A stretch of DNA of 64,000 nucleotides from Sordaria brevicollis. Lineage: Eukaryota; Ascomycota; Sordariomycetes; Sordariales; Sordariaceae. Location of the stretch: assembly GCA_033439795.1 (NCBI GenBank), contig JAUTDP010000001.1, positions 5,828,001 to 5,892,000 on the forward strand, given 5' to 3'. Position 1 is the first letter of the stretch. Each line of letters starts with the position of its first letter. Of this stretch, positions 12,648 through 24,100 are shown piece by piece. Position numbers and translations under genes: made by a program. The notes under the pieces are model-generated. The model saw only the letters and a list, made by a program, of their open reading frames with translations. It was not told the origin of the DNA and ran no database searches.

Positions 12648-13310
12648 AAACAACATGACTGCATCTCAGTCAGAGGCAACAGCTCCGAAATCCACGTCAG
12701 CAAAATCACCTGGTAGCGGTCCGAGGGTATGTGCGTCAGCAGCATACCTCTAGGAAGCAACGCCAACCAGCCCAACTATGTCGAGGATGTCGGCTTCAAG
12801 AACATTAAGCTCCACGATAGCGGCAACGCGGCTTGGATCAAGACTTACCCCGATCGTGGACATGTTCGAAATGTGACGTTCAGAAACACCCACTCTTGAG
12901 AGAATCAACCAGCTTATACGTTACCTCTTGTATATGTACGTGTCTCCCTCAGTCTTTCCCTTCCCTTCCTGGCCATGCGCCAGTTTCCTGACCTTTCCTA
13001 CTCCCTTTCTCGCTGTTTGCTCTTGCAAATAAAAATCTGGCCTTGGGACAAAGTCCAGCAGCCAAACTCCTACACAACCGCGACTCATCCCGTATCCCCA
13101 TCATCGACATCCGGTGGGAGATCACGGGCACACAGCTCGGTATAACGTAGCTGCCGGTCTTCACTGCGGTGCCGCGGCGCCGTATAATAACCTCACGTTC
13201 TCGGAGAATCGATAACAAGCCGTTGTGCTCGGATACTAAGAACCAGACCTCCAGCGGACTGACGTGTAGCGGGCCATGCCCGGGAAGTCATCCGGAGCGG
13301 TTGTCGGGGA
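12648..13310 (+). pseudogene. Decayed glycoside hydrolase family 28 (polygalacturonase / exo-rhamnogalacturonase-like) gene
   Basis: Several protein fragments in different frames line up in the order expected of a GH28 right-handed beta-helix enzyme, which cleaves pectin backbones and is normally secreted. From about 12659: DCISVRGNSSEIHVSKITW, then an in-frame TAG, then SEGMCVSSIPLGS, NYVEDVGFKNIKLHDS, AWIKTYPD and VRNVTFRNTHS, then TGA. Further on, about 13075-13200 reads SRIPIIDIRWEITGTQ, then in another frame YNVAAGLHCGAAAPYNNLTF, then DNKPLCSDTKNQTSSGLTC and SGPCPG. AWIKTYPD corresponds to the family R-I-K substrate-binding segment (here Trp replaces Arg), and SEGMCVSS to the G-H/E-G motif. 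The N-terminal half, including the first catalytic Asp region and signal peptide, was not found. Two stops and at least two frame changes mean it cannot encode an active enzyme. Confidence 0.75.
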
Positions 13311-14213
13311 ATTTGTGATGCTGTGAATGCGCACATCATGCTTTTGACCATTCGAAAAATTCCCCGGATCCTTGATTGCTATCCTGTGGAACAATCCAAA
13401 CCACCATGCTGATTCCTTCATTAACCTCTGTTGTTGGACTCATGTCCACTCTGAAAATGCTCCTTTGGTTGTTTGTCTGATGTGGCGGTGACCAGCAGTT
13501 ATAGATTGGGTGTTTTGAAAACTCCTCGGTATTCGTCTGACAGTAAAAGCGTTGCGAGTCGACGATGTTGAGGACCTCGGTTCACGATGTGAAGGGCCCT
13601 CCGTGAAGTTGTCTGATAAGGACTGCGATAAGATGCTGAGTGACCAGGCTGTAGCTTGAGTTCCTCATGTCAACACATGACATCGCGTGGAATGAAACAG
13701 CATGTCGAGGTGCAGCTTCATGATCATCATTGAAAAGCCGCTCGAGTCCGTTGCCAAAACACGTCCATGTTGTCGTGTTCAGGTTGAGGTTGATGACGTT
13801 GGAAGCTGGCCTGGCGATATCCAAATGCCAAGACTTTCGCGTCGCACCCCAGTCCCACCAGCTGGCGCGGGGTCTGCCAGCCGCAAAAGGAGCCACCTTC
13901 CTGCCTGATTTGGGGCTAGCGGCTGTTAGGGTCTGCCAGGTGCGCCCCAGGCGGCCCCACGCGCGCACTTTCGACAGCGAAATATCCAAAATTTCAATTG
14001 GGTCTCCGCCGGTCTTGATCTTTTTTCGCATCCCCCAACTTCCTGTCAGGAGCACAGATACAGGTACGTTGGAAGCGCCCTCACGATCCCTTGACGTTTT
14101 GGCCGGATTCTTGCAGAAATTATTGCTGTTTGAAAAAGAAGGCAAATCGCGTTTTGTTCTCGTGAGATCCTCGTCAACTAACTTTTTCACCACCAAAATC
14201 AACAGCGGACACA
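13311..14213. other. Upstream region of RPL4
   Basis: No gene recognised. The 300 bases before 14214 include GC-rich segments and then CT/CA-rich leader sequence, as expected of a strongly expressed ribosomal protein promoter. Confidence 0.55.
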
Positions 14214-15594
14214 ATGGCCTCTAGACCGACCGTCACCATCATCGGCGCCGATGGCAAGGCCACCGGCGCCACCGAGGTCCTCCCCAAGGTCTTCGGCGCT
14301 CCCATCCGCCCGGATATCGTCAAGCACGTCCACACCGGCATGGCCAAGAACAAGCGCCAGCCCTACTCCGTCAGCGAGAAGGCCGGTCACCAGACCTCTG
14401 CTGAGTCCTGGGGCACTGGTTAGTGAACCCCTCCGAGCCACGATTATGGATTTGCACGAGACTGGAAATGGAAATGGGTCGAAAACGGGAAAAGAACGAT
14501 CGATGGAAGGATTCGAGATGCTTTTGGTTGGAACGAAGAACTCGATATCGCGAAACGATCACGAAAAACCGACTGGGGAAAAATTTTCGACGAGCTAAAT
14601 CTTGGCAACACGATTTGGAGGAACACTTGAGCTGACCGTGGTCTTTTCACAACGCAGGTCGCGCTGTTGCCCGTATCCCCCGTGTCTCCGGTGGTGGTAC
14701 TCACCGCGCCGGTCAGGCCGCTTTCGGTAACATGTGCCGTTCCGGTCGCATGTTCGCTCCCACCAAGATCTGGCGCAAGTGGCACGTCAAGGTCAACCAG
14801 GGCCAGAAGTACGTGATATCAAAACTTTGGAGGGATCAACAGCGGGAAACTAACATTTGTCTAGGCGTTTCGCTACTGCCTCTGCCCTTGCTGCCTCCGC
14901 TGCCGCTCCTCTCCTGATGGCCCGTGGCCACCAGGTCGCCTCCGTCCCCGAGGTTCCCCTCGTCGTTGACTCCGCTGCTTTCTCCGGTGCCAACAAGACC
15001 GCCAACGCCCTTGCCCTCCTCAAGGCCGTTGGTGCCGGTGCCGATGTCGAGAAGGCCAAGGCCTCCAAGAAGCTCCGCGCCGGTAAGGGCAAGCTCCGTG
15101 GCCGCCGCCACCGCCAGCGCCGCGGTCCCCTCGTCGTCTACTCCGCCGAGACCGACGGCAAGGACCTCGTCCAGGGCTTCCGCAACATCGCCGGTGTCGA
15201 GACCTCCCCCGTCGATGCCCTCAACCTCCTCCAGCTCGCCCCCGGTGGCCACCTCGGTCGCTTCATCGTCTGGACCTCTGCCGCCATCAAGGAGCTTGAT
15301 GCCGTCTACGAGTCCAAGAAGGGCTTCCAGCTTCCCGCCAACGTTGTCGCCCAGGCCGACCTTACCCGTCTCATCAACTCTTCTGAGATCCAGTCCGTCC
15401 TCCGTGCCCCCAAGGGTGAGGCCAAGACCAAGCGCGCCAACGTCCAGAAGAAGAACCCTCTCCGCAACAAGCAGGTTCTCCTCCGCCTCAACCCCTACGC
15501 CGCTACCTTCGCCAAGGAGAAGCTCGGCGAGGTCAAGGAGGAGGGCAAGCCCCAGCGCGTCCCTGCTGCCTTCAAGACCCTCCTCCAGGAGTAA
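14214..15594 (+). CDS. rpl4: 60S ribosomal protein L4 (uL4), three exons
   Basis: Exons 14214-14418, 14658-14808 and 14865-15594 encode 361 residues, the usual eukaryotic length. uL4 is a structural protein of the large subunit; its long loop lines the peptide exit tunnel. Seen: the start [34 protein letters not shown], the tunnel loop; [36 protein letters not shown]; a [14 protein letters not shown] basic stretch; and a Lys/Arg-rich eukaryotic C-terminal extension. Codons are extremely biased to C-ending forms, so long spurious open frames appear on the other frames and strand. Intron 1 is 239 bases, long for this window; intron 2 is 56 bases. I looked for box C/D signatures in intron 1, since some uL4 introns host snoRNAs, and found none convincing. 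Confidence 0.98.
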
Positions 15595-16047
15595 ATCTGG
15601 ACCTAATGGGAAACTGACTGGCAGGAAGGTGTGGGTGCGAATTCGGCGTCATGGATTAGGCATGTGTTTACAATGCACACACATCAATGAATTCTGAAAC
15701 CGAAGGAATTTCCTTTTCTTTGTTCACCAAAAAAAATCTCGGTACATTGAGCGAGTGACCTTGTAGATTCAATACCCCATTTGTTTGCATGCCATGTCGG
15801 TTCCTATGTGATCATGAATATCTCCTGCTCTGATCTACCACGGTGAAACCTTATATCTGGTTGCAGATGATCCCCTACCAAAGCAACATGCATGCTAGTA
15901 TCACCGTAGCACATACTCTGGTACATTTTTGAAGTCATGTTCACCATTTTTCCTAAGTCGAAAAGATCATAAAATCATGTACACATTGCACCCTTCCCCG
16001 TTCATTCCCAAAATCCACATCTCTATATGCCGTCCATCCTCACATCT
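15595..16047. other. Convergent 3' intergenic region
   Basis: This lies between the convergent ends of RPL4 and the aminotransferase gene. It is relatively AT-rich, with A runs near 15728 that may serve 3' end formation. Nothing else was seen. Confidence 0.6.
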
Positions 16048-18263
16048 CTAGCACCCTAACCAACCTCCAAGGTTACTCGCTCCCTCCTGCCCTATAACGC
16101 TCGCCATCACCTCCTCAGTATCAACCTTGCTCAGCTCATCAACCAACTTCTCAATCACCCTTGCATCCGTAATCTTCCAAAACGCCTTCACGCCATCCAC
16201 GAACCTCCTGGCGCCCTCATCCACATCCTCCTCCTCCACCGCCGCAAAACACAGCCGGAAATACTGCCACCCAATCTCCTCCTTAATCTCCGGAGTAGCA
16301 CTAAACATGTTCCCTCCCGACACAAGAACCAAGTGCGGCTTGAGCGTCAAAAACAACATCATTGCCAAACTCAACATCGGTCCGTCAATAACCCTCGTCT
16401 TCTCCCCCTCTCCTGTCTTGGAGAAAAACAAGGGGTGTTGCCAAAGAGGATGACTCTCAAAATGCATCCTCAACCAGATAAACATGCCGCCCTCAGGCCA
16501 GCTATAAGTAAACAGCGGAGTGGTGGTGATGACGTCCCAGTCTCCCGGGGTGGCGTTGCTTGTGGATGTAGGACGGAGACGGGTGGAAGAGGAGATTAGG
16601 GAGGAACCGGAGTCGAGGATGGTGCACATACGATTCATCCGGCGCTCGTACATCCCGCGGAGACCTTCGAGCCAGCGGATCCAGCCTGACATTTGCCAGC
16701 CTTGGCCGGTGGGGGTTCCCTTTGAGGGTTGGGGAACAGAAGGGGTGCTGTCGCGGAAAAGGCTCCAGCCGCTGGAAGAGGTGGGAGTGGTGGAGGAGGA
16801 GCTGGAGCTGGAGGCTTCGGGTTGCGGGCCCATGACTAGTTCGGCGACGAGCGATTGAACGAAGCCAGACGGTTGTTGCGTCGAAGTCTCGGCTATACGA
16901 GTGAACTTGTCGATGAGCGCGGGCTGGGCGGTGATCCATCCCAGACGACAGCCGGGGGCAATGGTCTTGGAAAAGGTGTCGAGGCGGACGACGCGGCCGT
17001 CGACGTCGATGGAGATGTAGGAGGGCGTGAGGGAGTCGAGGAAGGGGTAGCCTGTTGAGACTGTGCGCTTCGAGACTTCGGGCTCCGGGTTGCGCCCCCC
17101 GGATCGGGTGATGTTGGCCTTGGTGGCAGAGGGAAACTGCAAGTACCAGTAGGGCTCGTCCTCGACGATGATCACGTCGTAACGGCTGCAGATGGCGTAG
17201 ATTTCCTTGCGACGGAAGAGGGGGATGACGAAGCCGGTTGGGTTGTGGCCGAGGCTATGTCCTGCTGTCAGTCGTCTGCTACGAGTCTTCCTAGGTAAGG
17301 AAGAGGATACTCACGTAACAGTATACATCAAATGCGGCCTCTGCCCCTTTGACGAGTCCCAATTCTTCAACACATCCTCCAGCCCTCCCGGTCCGTCAGC
17401 CAACATGCCCTTCTCGTCCGCCTTGACAGGGACAATCTGCACGCCCTTTGGCTCCGCTTGACTCAAAATGTTGCCATAGACAAACGTCTCACACAGAAGA
17501 CCCGGACGCTCCCTCGGATCGTTGAGACCCTCAATCCAAGGGTTGACGAACATCTCCAACGTCTTGGCGAACCCATCCGTCGAGCCGCAGGTGAGAATCA
17601 CATCCGGACCGCCACTATAGGGCGCATCGGGGTGGAGGTGATCGCGCGTGAACTGGCGCACCCAGTCCAAGAGGGGAGGGTAGCCGTTTGCTTGGCCGTA
17701 CTGGAGGGCGGTGGCGACGTCAACCTTTTTCATGGGGTTGGATTCACCAGAGACCGTGGGGACGGTGATGTGAGCGGGTTCGGCATCTTTCTTGTTGTTC
17801 TTGTTGTTCTTGTCGCCTGGGCGGTTCGGAGTCGGTTGCCATCTTTCGGGCTTGGCGCTTTGGGCTTCGAGGGTCTCGAAGGGGAAGAAGCGGGTGTTTG
17901 GAAGACCTTGGCGAGGTGTTAGTTTTCTTATCATGAATGTTTCGTGATGAGTGTGTTGGTGTTGTTGGTGATTTAGTTGAAGATGGTGCTTGAAATATTT
18001 TATCTCAAGTGAGGAGAGAATGACAAAGTGAGAAAAAACGAACCGCCAGCAAGATTCTTGATTCCAGGAATCTGGAAGAATCGATAGTACTTCTTGATCA
18101 AACTCGCCTGGCGACGCTTTGTCACTTCGGAAAGATGATGGGTGAAGTCAAGCGGCAACGGCTTGCCATCTTCACCGAGTTGGGGGCCATCACGATAAGC
18201 TACTGAACTCTCAGACATGGTCAGACTTGATGAGCCAGGAATAATGGGAATTATCCTCGACAT
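16048..18263 (-). CDS. Aromatic amino acid aminotransferase-like protein (class I/II, ARO8 type), three exons
   Basis: Exons are 18263-18044, 17906-17315 and 17254-16048, giving 672 residues. The family transfers amino groups from aromatic amino acids (or kynurenine/2-aminoadipate) to 2-oxo acids using PLP. Seen in order: LPNTRFFPFETLE near the start of the fold, YGQANGYPPLLDWVRQF, LTCGSTDGFAKTLEMF, LGHNPTG across the second junction, VIIVEDEPYWYLQFP, the PLP-lysine segment LDTFSKTIAPGCRLGW and YFRLCFAAVEEED with the substrate Arg. A Ser/Pro-rich insert (about PEASSSSSSSTTP) makes it longer than yeast ARO8. The first intron uses an uncommon GTTCGT donor; the join is supported by the completed GGLPNTRF peptide. 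A shorter start at an internal Met (MSESSVAYRD) is possible. Substrate range is not deducible. Confidence 0.92.
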
Positions 18264-18957
18264 TTGTTGATCAAAGCTCGGACCTTTGTCCAGGAAAATA
18301 TGGATTAAGTTTGTTCGGGGATAAGAAAGAGTTTATAAAGCGGTGATAGATCTGACTTCAGTTGGGGGTAACTTGAAAAGAATAGTTGATTACAAACCTT
18401 TACGGTCACGGTGGGAGAGCCATGTCAGAGTTGTTGACCAGTAACAACCAGTCAGATAGTGCGAAGCATGCCCTTTGGGCGGTTACGTTATCAATTCGTT
18501 GTCCACAGTCCACTGTCCAGATCGCGAAGGATGGCCTCCCCCTGTTTCCTCCATCCCCGGAAAAGCCAAGGCCCCGCCGTATGCCCCTGTCCGCCTTCTT
18601 GGTTGGAGATCGTGCCGATTCCCCGGGAATAACCTCCACTTTCCGATGTGGTTATCGATCTCTTTGATGGGTAGCTTTGATATTCAAAGTAGGGTTTGCG
18701 GTGGTGTACGGACTTTTGTATATGTATCCAGTGATTGTAGAATTAGGGGTGTTCGTGCTTGAGCAGCTAATTGTCGCCTTATCAAGCAGTTATCGCCGAG
18801 GCCGTTGCTTGTCTTACACGAACGACCTGTCATCGCCGGAGCCTTCTTTCACCTGTCTCAGATGCCACGCACCTTGAATTTGGCAGGTGGTACAGAGTAT
18901 CTGATTCGGTGAGATAAGGCTTCTAGAATATTTCCTATTCAAGCGTCACCGGACCAG
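18264..18957. other. Intergenic region between two minus-strand genes
   Basis: This contains the promoter side of the aminotransferase gene and the 3' flank of the monooxygenase gene. No further gene was recognised. Confidence 0.6.
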
Positions 18958-20385
18958 TCATAGTAGAGTTTCCGTTGGCTGCTTCTCCGACTTCTTTTCT
19001 TCAGGCTCATACTTGAATCCGAGCTCCTCAAGAGATTTGGCCTTTTGGCCATCAAGCTCGAATTGTAGCTTGGCCTTGAAGAAAATTCCTCTTTGCCAGA
19101 CGAGCTCATCGTTCCAGTAAGGTGGCTCCTTGCCTTCTGTACCTGAGTTCTTGAGCCAGTCATGGATCTCGTTGATGAAGTTGGCATCGCCTAGTTTGGG
19201 CCACACATGGAACGCATGCCCTCTTTTCTCTGCTTCTTCGTCTTCCCACTTCTTCATTTCTTCCGCAGATGGGAGCGGAAGCACATTCGCCCATGCCCTG
19301 GTAAAAATTGCTGCCTGACTCTCCGTGAAAGGGAAGGGGACAACCTTGATGGGAAGTCCGGGGAAGACTAATGTTGGGTGATCAATGTGAATCAGGTCTC
19401 TGTACAGACCATAGACGCGGCGTCCATCGTTTACCAATGGGGGTTGTAGCGATTTCAGGAAAGGGAATGTGAAGAGGTAACCGGTGGCGTAGACGATAGC
19501 ATCGATGTCCTTCTCAACCCGTCCATCCTCGAACCTCACACCTCGTTCCTCCACCAAAAACTCTTCAATGATTGGGATTTCTTCTCCGCCGATCCATTCC
19601 AAGTGAGCTGGTGGGGTAGGAGAATGGACCGACATAAGCAACGGCTGTTTGCTGACACGGCTGATCTGAGCCGCAACGTCAATGCCGGATGCTGAATTGC
19701 CAACCACGATCACTTTTTTGTTCTTAAAGGGTTCAGGTGTCCGGTACATCTTCGAGTGTGTGATGATATCCGGATGAGCCTTGTGGAACTCGGCGATATT
19801 CTTGACATCAGGGATGTAAGTGGTGTAGTAATGACCGGAAGCCACGACAACGGCATCAAAAGTGGTGGTAGTAACCTCGCCCGTTTCCAGAGTGAGCGCA
19901 TCCAGATCCCATTGATCTCGGCCGTCACTGTCCTGCCTTAGACGAACATCTTGGACCAAAGTTGAGAACTTAATTAGATGCCGGATATCTTTGGAATATT
20001 CCACCACATACTCCTGCACAAGATCGCGGGGAGGAAAGATGAGCGAGTCTTCGGGGAACGGCTTGTCTGAAAACTGCATCAGATGGCGAGGGATGTTGGT
20101 GTGTAAAACCTCGTACATGGGCGAAGGGAAGACTGGAGGCTTGCCCTCGGGATGAAGAGGAGGGTCGGGAGGGCAGTAGGCGCTCACTTGAGGCACATGT
20201 AAGGTGTGTGTCGGTTCTCTGCTGTAGTGCCACGCTCCTCCAACCTCATCTTGTCGTTCAAAGATGACAATCTCATCAAAGGCCTTCTGGGCGATCAAGT
20301 ACTTGGCGGCGGCGAGACCGGTAGGGCCGGCTCCAATGATGGCGATCCTTTTAACATTGAAACGACTCGGTTGTTGCGATCCCAT
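18958..20385 (-). CDS. FAD/NADPH-dependent flavin monooxygenase (FMO-like)
   Basis: One exon of 475 residues. Flavin monooxygenases use NADPH and oxygen to oxygenate nitrogen-, sulfur- or carbon-centred substrates. Seen: the FAD dinucleotide fold IAIIGAGPTGLAAAKYL near the N-terminus with the closing acidic position in IVIFERQDEVGGAW, an FMO-type segment after AEFHKAHPDIITHSKMYR, the NADPH fold VIVVGNSASGIDVAAQ, and the ATG-like VYATGYLFTFPFL motif. ATG 20385 (MGSQQPSR) is preferred over an in-frame start ten codons upstream, because it sits directly before the FAD fold. No transmembrane tail is evident, unlike animal FMOs. Physiological substrate unknown. It is divergent from the OB-fold gene, sharing a 0.8 kb interval. 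Confidence 0.93.
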   Translation of the reverse strand: MGSQQPSRFNVKRIAIIGAGPTGLAAAKYLIAQKAFDEIVIFERQDEVGGAWHYSREPTHTLHVPQVSAYCPPDPPLHPEGKPPVFPSPMYEVLHTNIPRHLMQFSDKPFPEDSLIFPPRDLVQEYVVEYSKDIRHLIKFSTLVQDVRLRQDSDGRDQWDLDALTLETGEVTTTTFDAVVVASGHYYTTYIPDVKNIAEFHKAHPDIITHSKMYRTPEPFKNKKVIVVGNSASGIDVAAQISRVSKQPLLMSVHSPTPPAHLEWIGGEEIPIIEEFLVEERGVRFEDGRVEKDIDAIVYATGYLFTFPFLKSLQPPLVNDGRRVYGLYRDLIHIDHPTLVFPGLPIKVVPFPFTESQAAIFTRAWANVLPLPSAEEMKKWEDEEAEKRGHAFHVWPKLGDANFINEIHDWLKNSGTEGKEPPYWNDELVWQRGIFFKAKLQFELDGQKAKSLEELGFKYEPEEKKSEKQPTETLL

Positions 20386-21176
20386 GGTTTCGGAAGTAAA
20401 TGTAAAACAAAACAATTCAAAGTGAAAGTATAGGATGAGAGAAGGAAGATTGTTAACCTTTGCTGAATCTCAGAAATGAAGCAATCACGAGATTGTCTTA
20501 TCGACTGACATGGAACAGCAAGAGGCAGGGGCAAGGATGAAATGACGCACTGACCAGCCGGAAAGCCCAAGGGACGGAAATTGTTAGTGAGAGCCTGCCG
20601 GTTGGGCCTTCACCGCCTGCCATTTCGAGACCGAGACGCAAACGGCAAGTCCAAGCTGGGCGGGAGCTGTGGGACGCGAAACTGCCCTGTCGCACCGATA
20701 TTTTTGGCGCCCGGGGTGAGCTTTCACAGTTGCATCACCAACTGGAGCAAACACCGAGCCCAGCTCTTTGAAGCTGTCTCGTCATTCACCTGGGATGCTC
20801 CCGTCCGTCCACAATCTCTCCCTCATTTATTTTCCTTCAGCTGGTGTTTGTATGGGAAACTGAATCTCTTCCCACATCTCGTTGCTTGGTTGATTTCATC
20901 TGACAGGCAGCTCAGCAATCTTAGGTTCCCTGCCATCTTCCTCTGAGACACCTTGCTGGAGGTGGCCCTTGTTACTGATCCCGGCACCTGAGCTGTCAAA
21001 TCCGGTGCCTACCTCCCGCTACGCCTATCCGCAGGCCGCACGCTGTACCTGCTGCAACCAACACCCCTTCGCGCTGGATTCGCGACGGGCTCTTTCACTG
21101 AATGACATAATCGCCTCTACGTCTGCTTTTTCGATAATCACGAAATTCCGGCCCCGGCCAACTCGACTCGTACAAG
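20386..21176. other. Divergent promoter interval
   Basis: This separates the divergent starts at 20385 (-) and 21177 (+), so both promoters must lie here or overlap it. No protein gene or RNA was recognised. Confidence 0.6.
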
Positions 21177-24100
21177 ATGGCATCCGTCGGTGCGATCGAT
21201 GGTGCTGCCGTCGCGGCTCTCGAATCGCGACAAGTCACACCAATTGCGCAGCTGAGCCCAGAACTGCCAGATCAGGATTCACGAAGTGTCCGCGGCGAGG
21301 TCACCATCACTTGGCCTTATAACAGGGTCACCCATACTCTCGCTTTCCTTCTTGCCGAGCCCGATGTGCGCCTCCGTCGAACCAAAGGCCAAGTGCGCGT
21401 ACAGCTTCATGGGCTGAGCGCAAAGGCCGTCGCCGACTGCGGACTGGGAGCTTGCGACGAGGTGCTGCTTAGTTTGGAGGGCGTCGAGTGGACAAAGGAC
21501 GAGTCGCCCGGCAGCATTCCTGGAGCTCGTGTTGACTGGCAGTTACAGTTCAACAAAAAGCTGGTGCTCCAGGCTAAGCTGAATGGAGCCGACGAGCCGA
21601 AACACATCAGCATCGATAGCGAAGAAACCGAGTTGCCAGATGAGCTTCCAGAACCGTCGACGATACAGCAGCTGGAGCAGACTGTGGTCGAACCAGAGCC
21701 GACCATTATCGAACAGTTGTCGGCTATTCGAAAAGTCCCAGATATTGCATCGAACGAATACCCATCACCTGCTTTCATCAAGAGGGCGAGGCTTTCGTAC
21801 GGCTCCCTTTTTGAGGACGGACTAGACATATTCGAGGAGGATGGCGGCGTCCAGGGCAAGGGCCGCAAGCGATCACGCTTCACACCCAAGACCAAGACCT
21901 GGAGATACTCTAGCAAATCTCCCACACCCGAACCGGATTACGCGCCCGAGGAAGACCAAGTCAGCACGCCACAGCCACCAAAGAACGATGCTATGGAAGA
22001 GGATACTCTTACAGAAACGGCAGGACCGAAGCCTAAAATGACCGACGGAACTAGCCAGACGATTGAATCCGAGATGACGCCCATTCCACCAATATCCGAG
22101 CAGATTCCAGCAGAGAAGACCGAGGCAGTTTCACACCCGGCCACATGGGAAAAGGTCCAGGCTAAGAACCAGGAGAAGTCAAATCAAGAGACAGAAGTGG
22201 CCCAAGCTGCCTCCCACATCCATGGTATGGCGAATGGAACCATGAACCAGCCATATCCATACCAGCATACCGATCACCAGGCGCAAGCGACTTCTAATTC
22301 GCTATTTGGATCCTCAAAACCAGCAGTATCTCGCCTTTCCATGTTCGGCACGCCGGCTAGTGTCCCTGTCGAGTCAGAATATGGTATCGCCAACCAAGTG
22401 AGGTTTGGGTTCTCGCACACACCTCAGGTTCCCCAGCCAGGAGTTGCAGAGCCACAGATGCAAGCTGCGTCGGAATCTGGACCATATCCGGACTCGTACC
22501 TCGACCATTCCGTCCCCGCTAAGTACGAGGGCATGGAGTCGTACATGAACATTGCTCAGAATAACCCCGAACTGCAACATGGACCGGATTATAACATAAT
22601 ACCAGTGCCAGCAGGTATTGAGAGCTTCGAACGAGGTCAGTGGGAGATGGCAACTCAGGCACCACATTACAACCCTGTTGAGGGTGGTCATTTCGGGCCT
22701 GATGCTCTCAATGAGGGCACTCCAGCCATCATCGAGGATCCTTCGCTGCATGCCGATCCGACTCGTCCAGATCAGGTTCCGAAGGGCTTCAGCAGCTACG
22801 GTAGGGCCTCAGAAGGACCTGCTGGGTTTGAGGAGCCTGAAGAACCCGAGCAAGAGGCAGAGGGATCTGAAAGCGACGAGCTTGTGGAGAACGAGGAGGC
22901 TGACGATGCAGATGAGGCTGGTATTGGCGGTGACAACGAAGTCCAGTACGATGAATACGGAGAGGGCGAGGAAGGTGACTATGATCAACGCGAATATCTC
23001 GAGCCCGAAAGCGACGACGAAGGACTCAACCAAGACGAGGAAGAAGTCGAGCTGGAGGTTGCAGAGCGATATGGCGAGGGCGATGTCTACGATGAAGATG
23101 ACGAAGACGAGGAAATGGGCGACTATGCGGAAGACTGGGACGAAGAGGGCAAGCAGTACGAGGATGAGGATGACTACGAATCCGAGGATAAGGACCTCGG
23201 TCAGAGTCCTCCCAGGCGTGCACCAGCTGCTGCCGTACCGGCAGACCCAGTCGTTATCAGCTTGTTATCAGATTCGGAGGACGAAGATGAGGCCCCGCCA
23301 CCACCTCGGCCAGCTGCCCCTACGAGTAGGCCTACGATGACTCGACAGCTTAGTATTCGCCATTCATCTCCGCCCGCCCGCGCTCAAATGTCTGCTAGTC
23401 CTCAGAAACAAGAGAAATCTCCAGTTGTCGAGAAGGATCAACCCGCCGAAAAAGAAGAGCCTAAAGTCAAACAAGATAATGCCATGGAAGAGCCTATTGA
23501 GGATCAATCAAAACCATCGGTCGAGCGCTTGAATGAATCATCTCCAGCAGACGAGAAAGACCGTGACCTCCAGCCCAAGGAGGAAGCAAAACTGATAGAA
23601 CCTGCGATGACAATCGTTCATACCGAACCGGTTGCTGGCGCAGATACTGAGGAGGCTCCAATTTCAAGCGTGGTGGAAGTTAAGGACCTTACCAGCGAAA
23701 CCGGAGCTAAGGATACCGAGCCGTCCAAGACGTCCGATACTAAACCAGAAGAACAGCCTGGCGAAGATACTTTACTCAAGGCAGAAGATGATCAACTCGA
23801 AGAGCGACAGGAAGACGCCAAGTCGGAAGCCGAGGCCAACGACGAAACATTTGAAGGGTTCTCAAGTGATGCGGAGATCGTTGAGAAGATCGAAGACGAT
23901 TCCGAGTCAGAAGAGGACGACGAGATGCTTGACGAGGATCAAGAAGAGGACAATGAAATGCTTGACGAGGATGAAGAAGAAGAGGTAGAGGATCTGGAGA
24001 CGTTCTCGGACGATGACGAGGGTGTGGAGGAAGAGCATGATGGTAATGATGATCAAGTTGTGGATTTGCTTGATACGACTAGTGAGGAAGAAGATGAAGA

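Noticed and set aside
14419..14657. Possible snoRNA in RPL4 intron 1
   Set aside because: Some uL4 introns host box C/D RNAs, but no C box with a properly spaced D box and terminal stem was visible.
14924..15697. 257-codon Pro/Ser/Arg-rich open frame overlapping RPL4
   Set aside because: It is a +1 frame shadow of the highly biased RPL4 exon 3.
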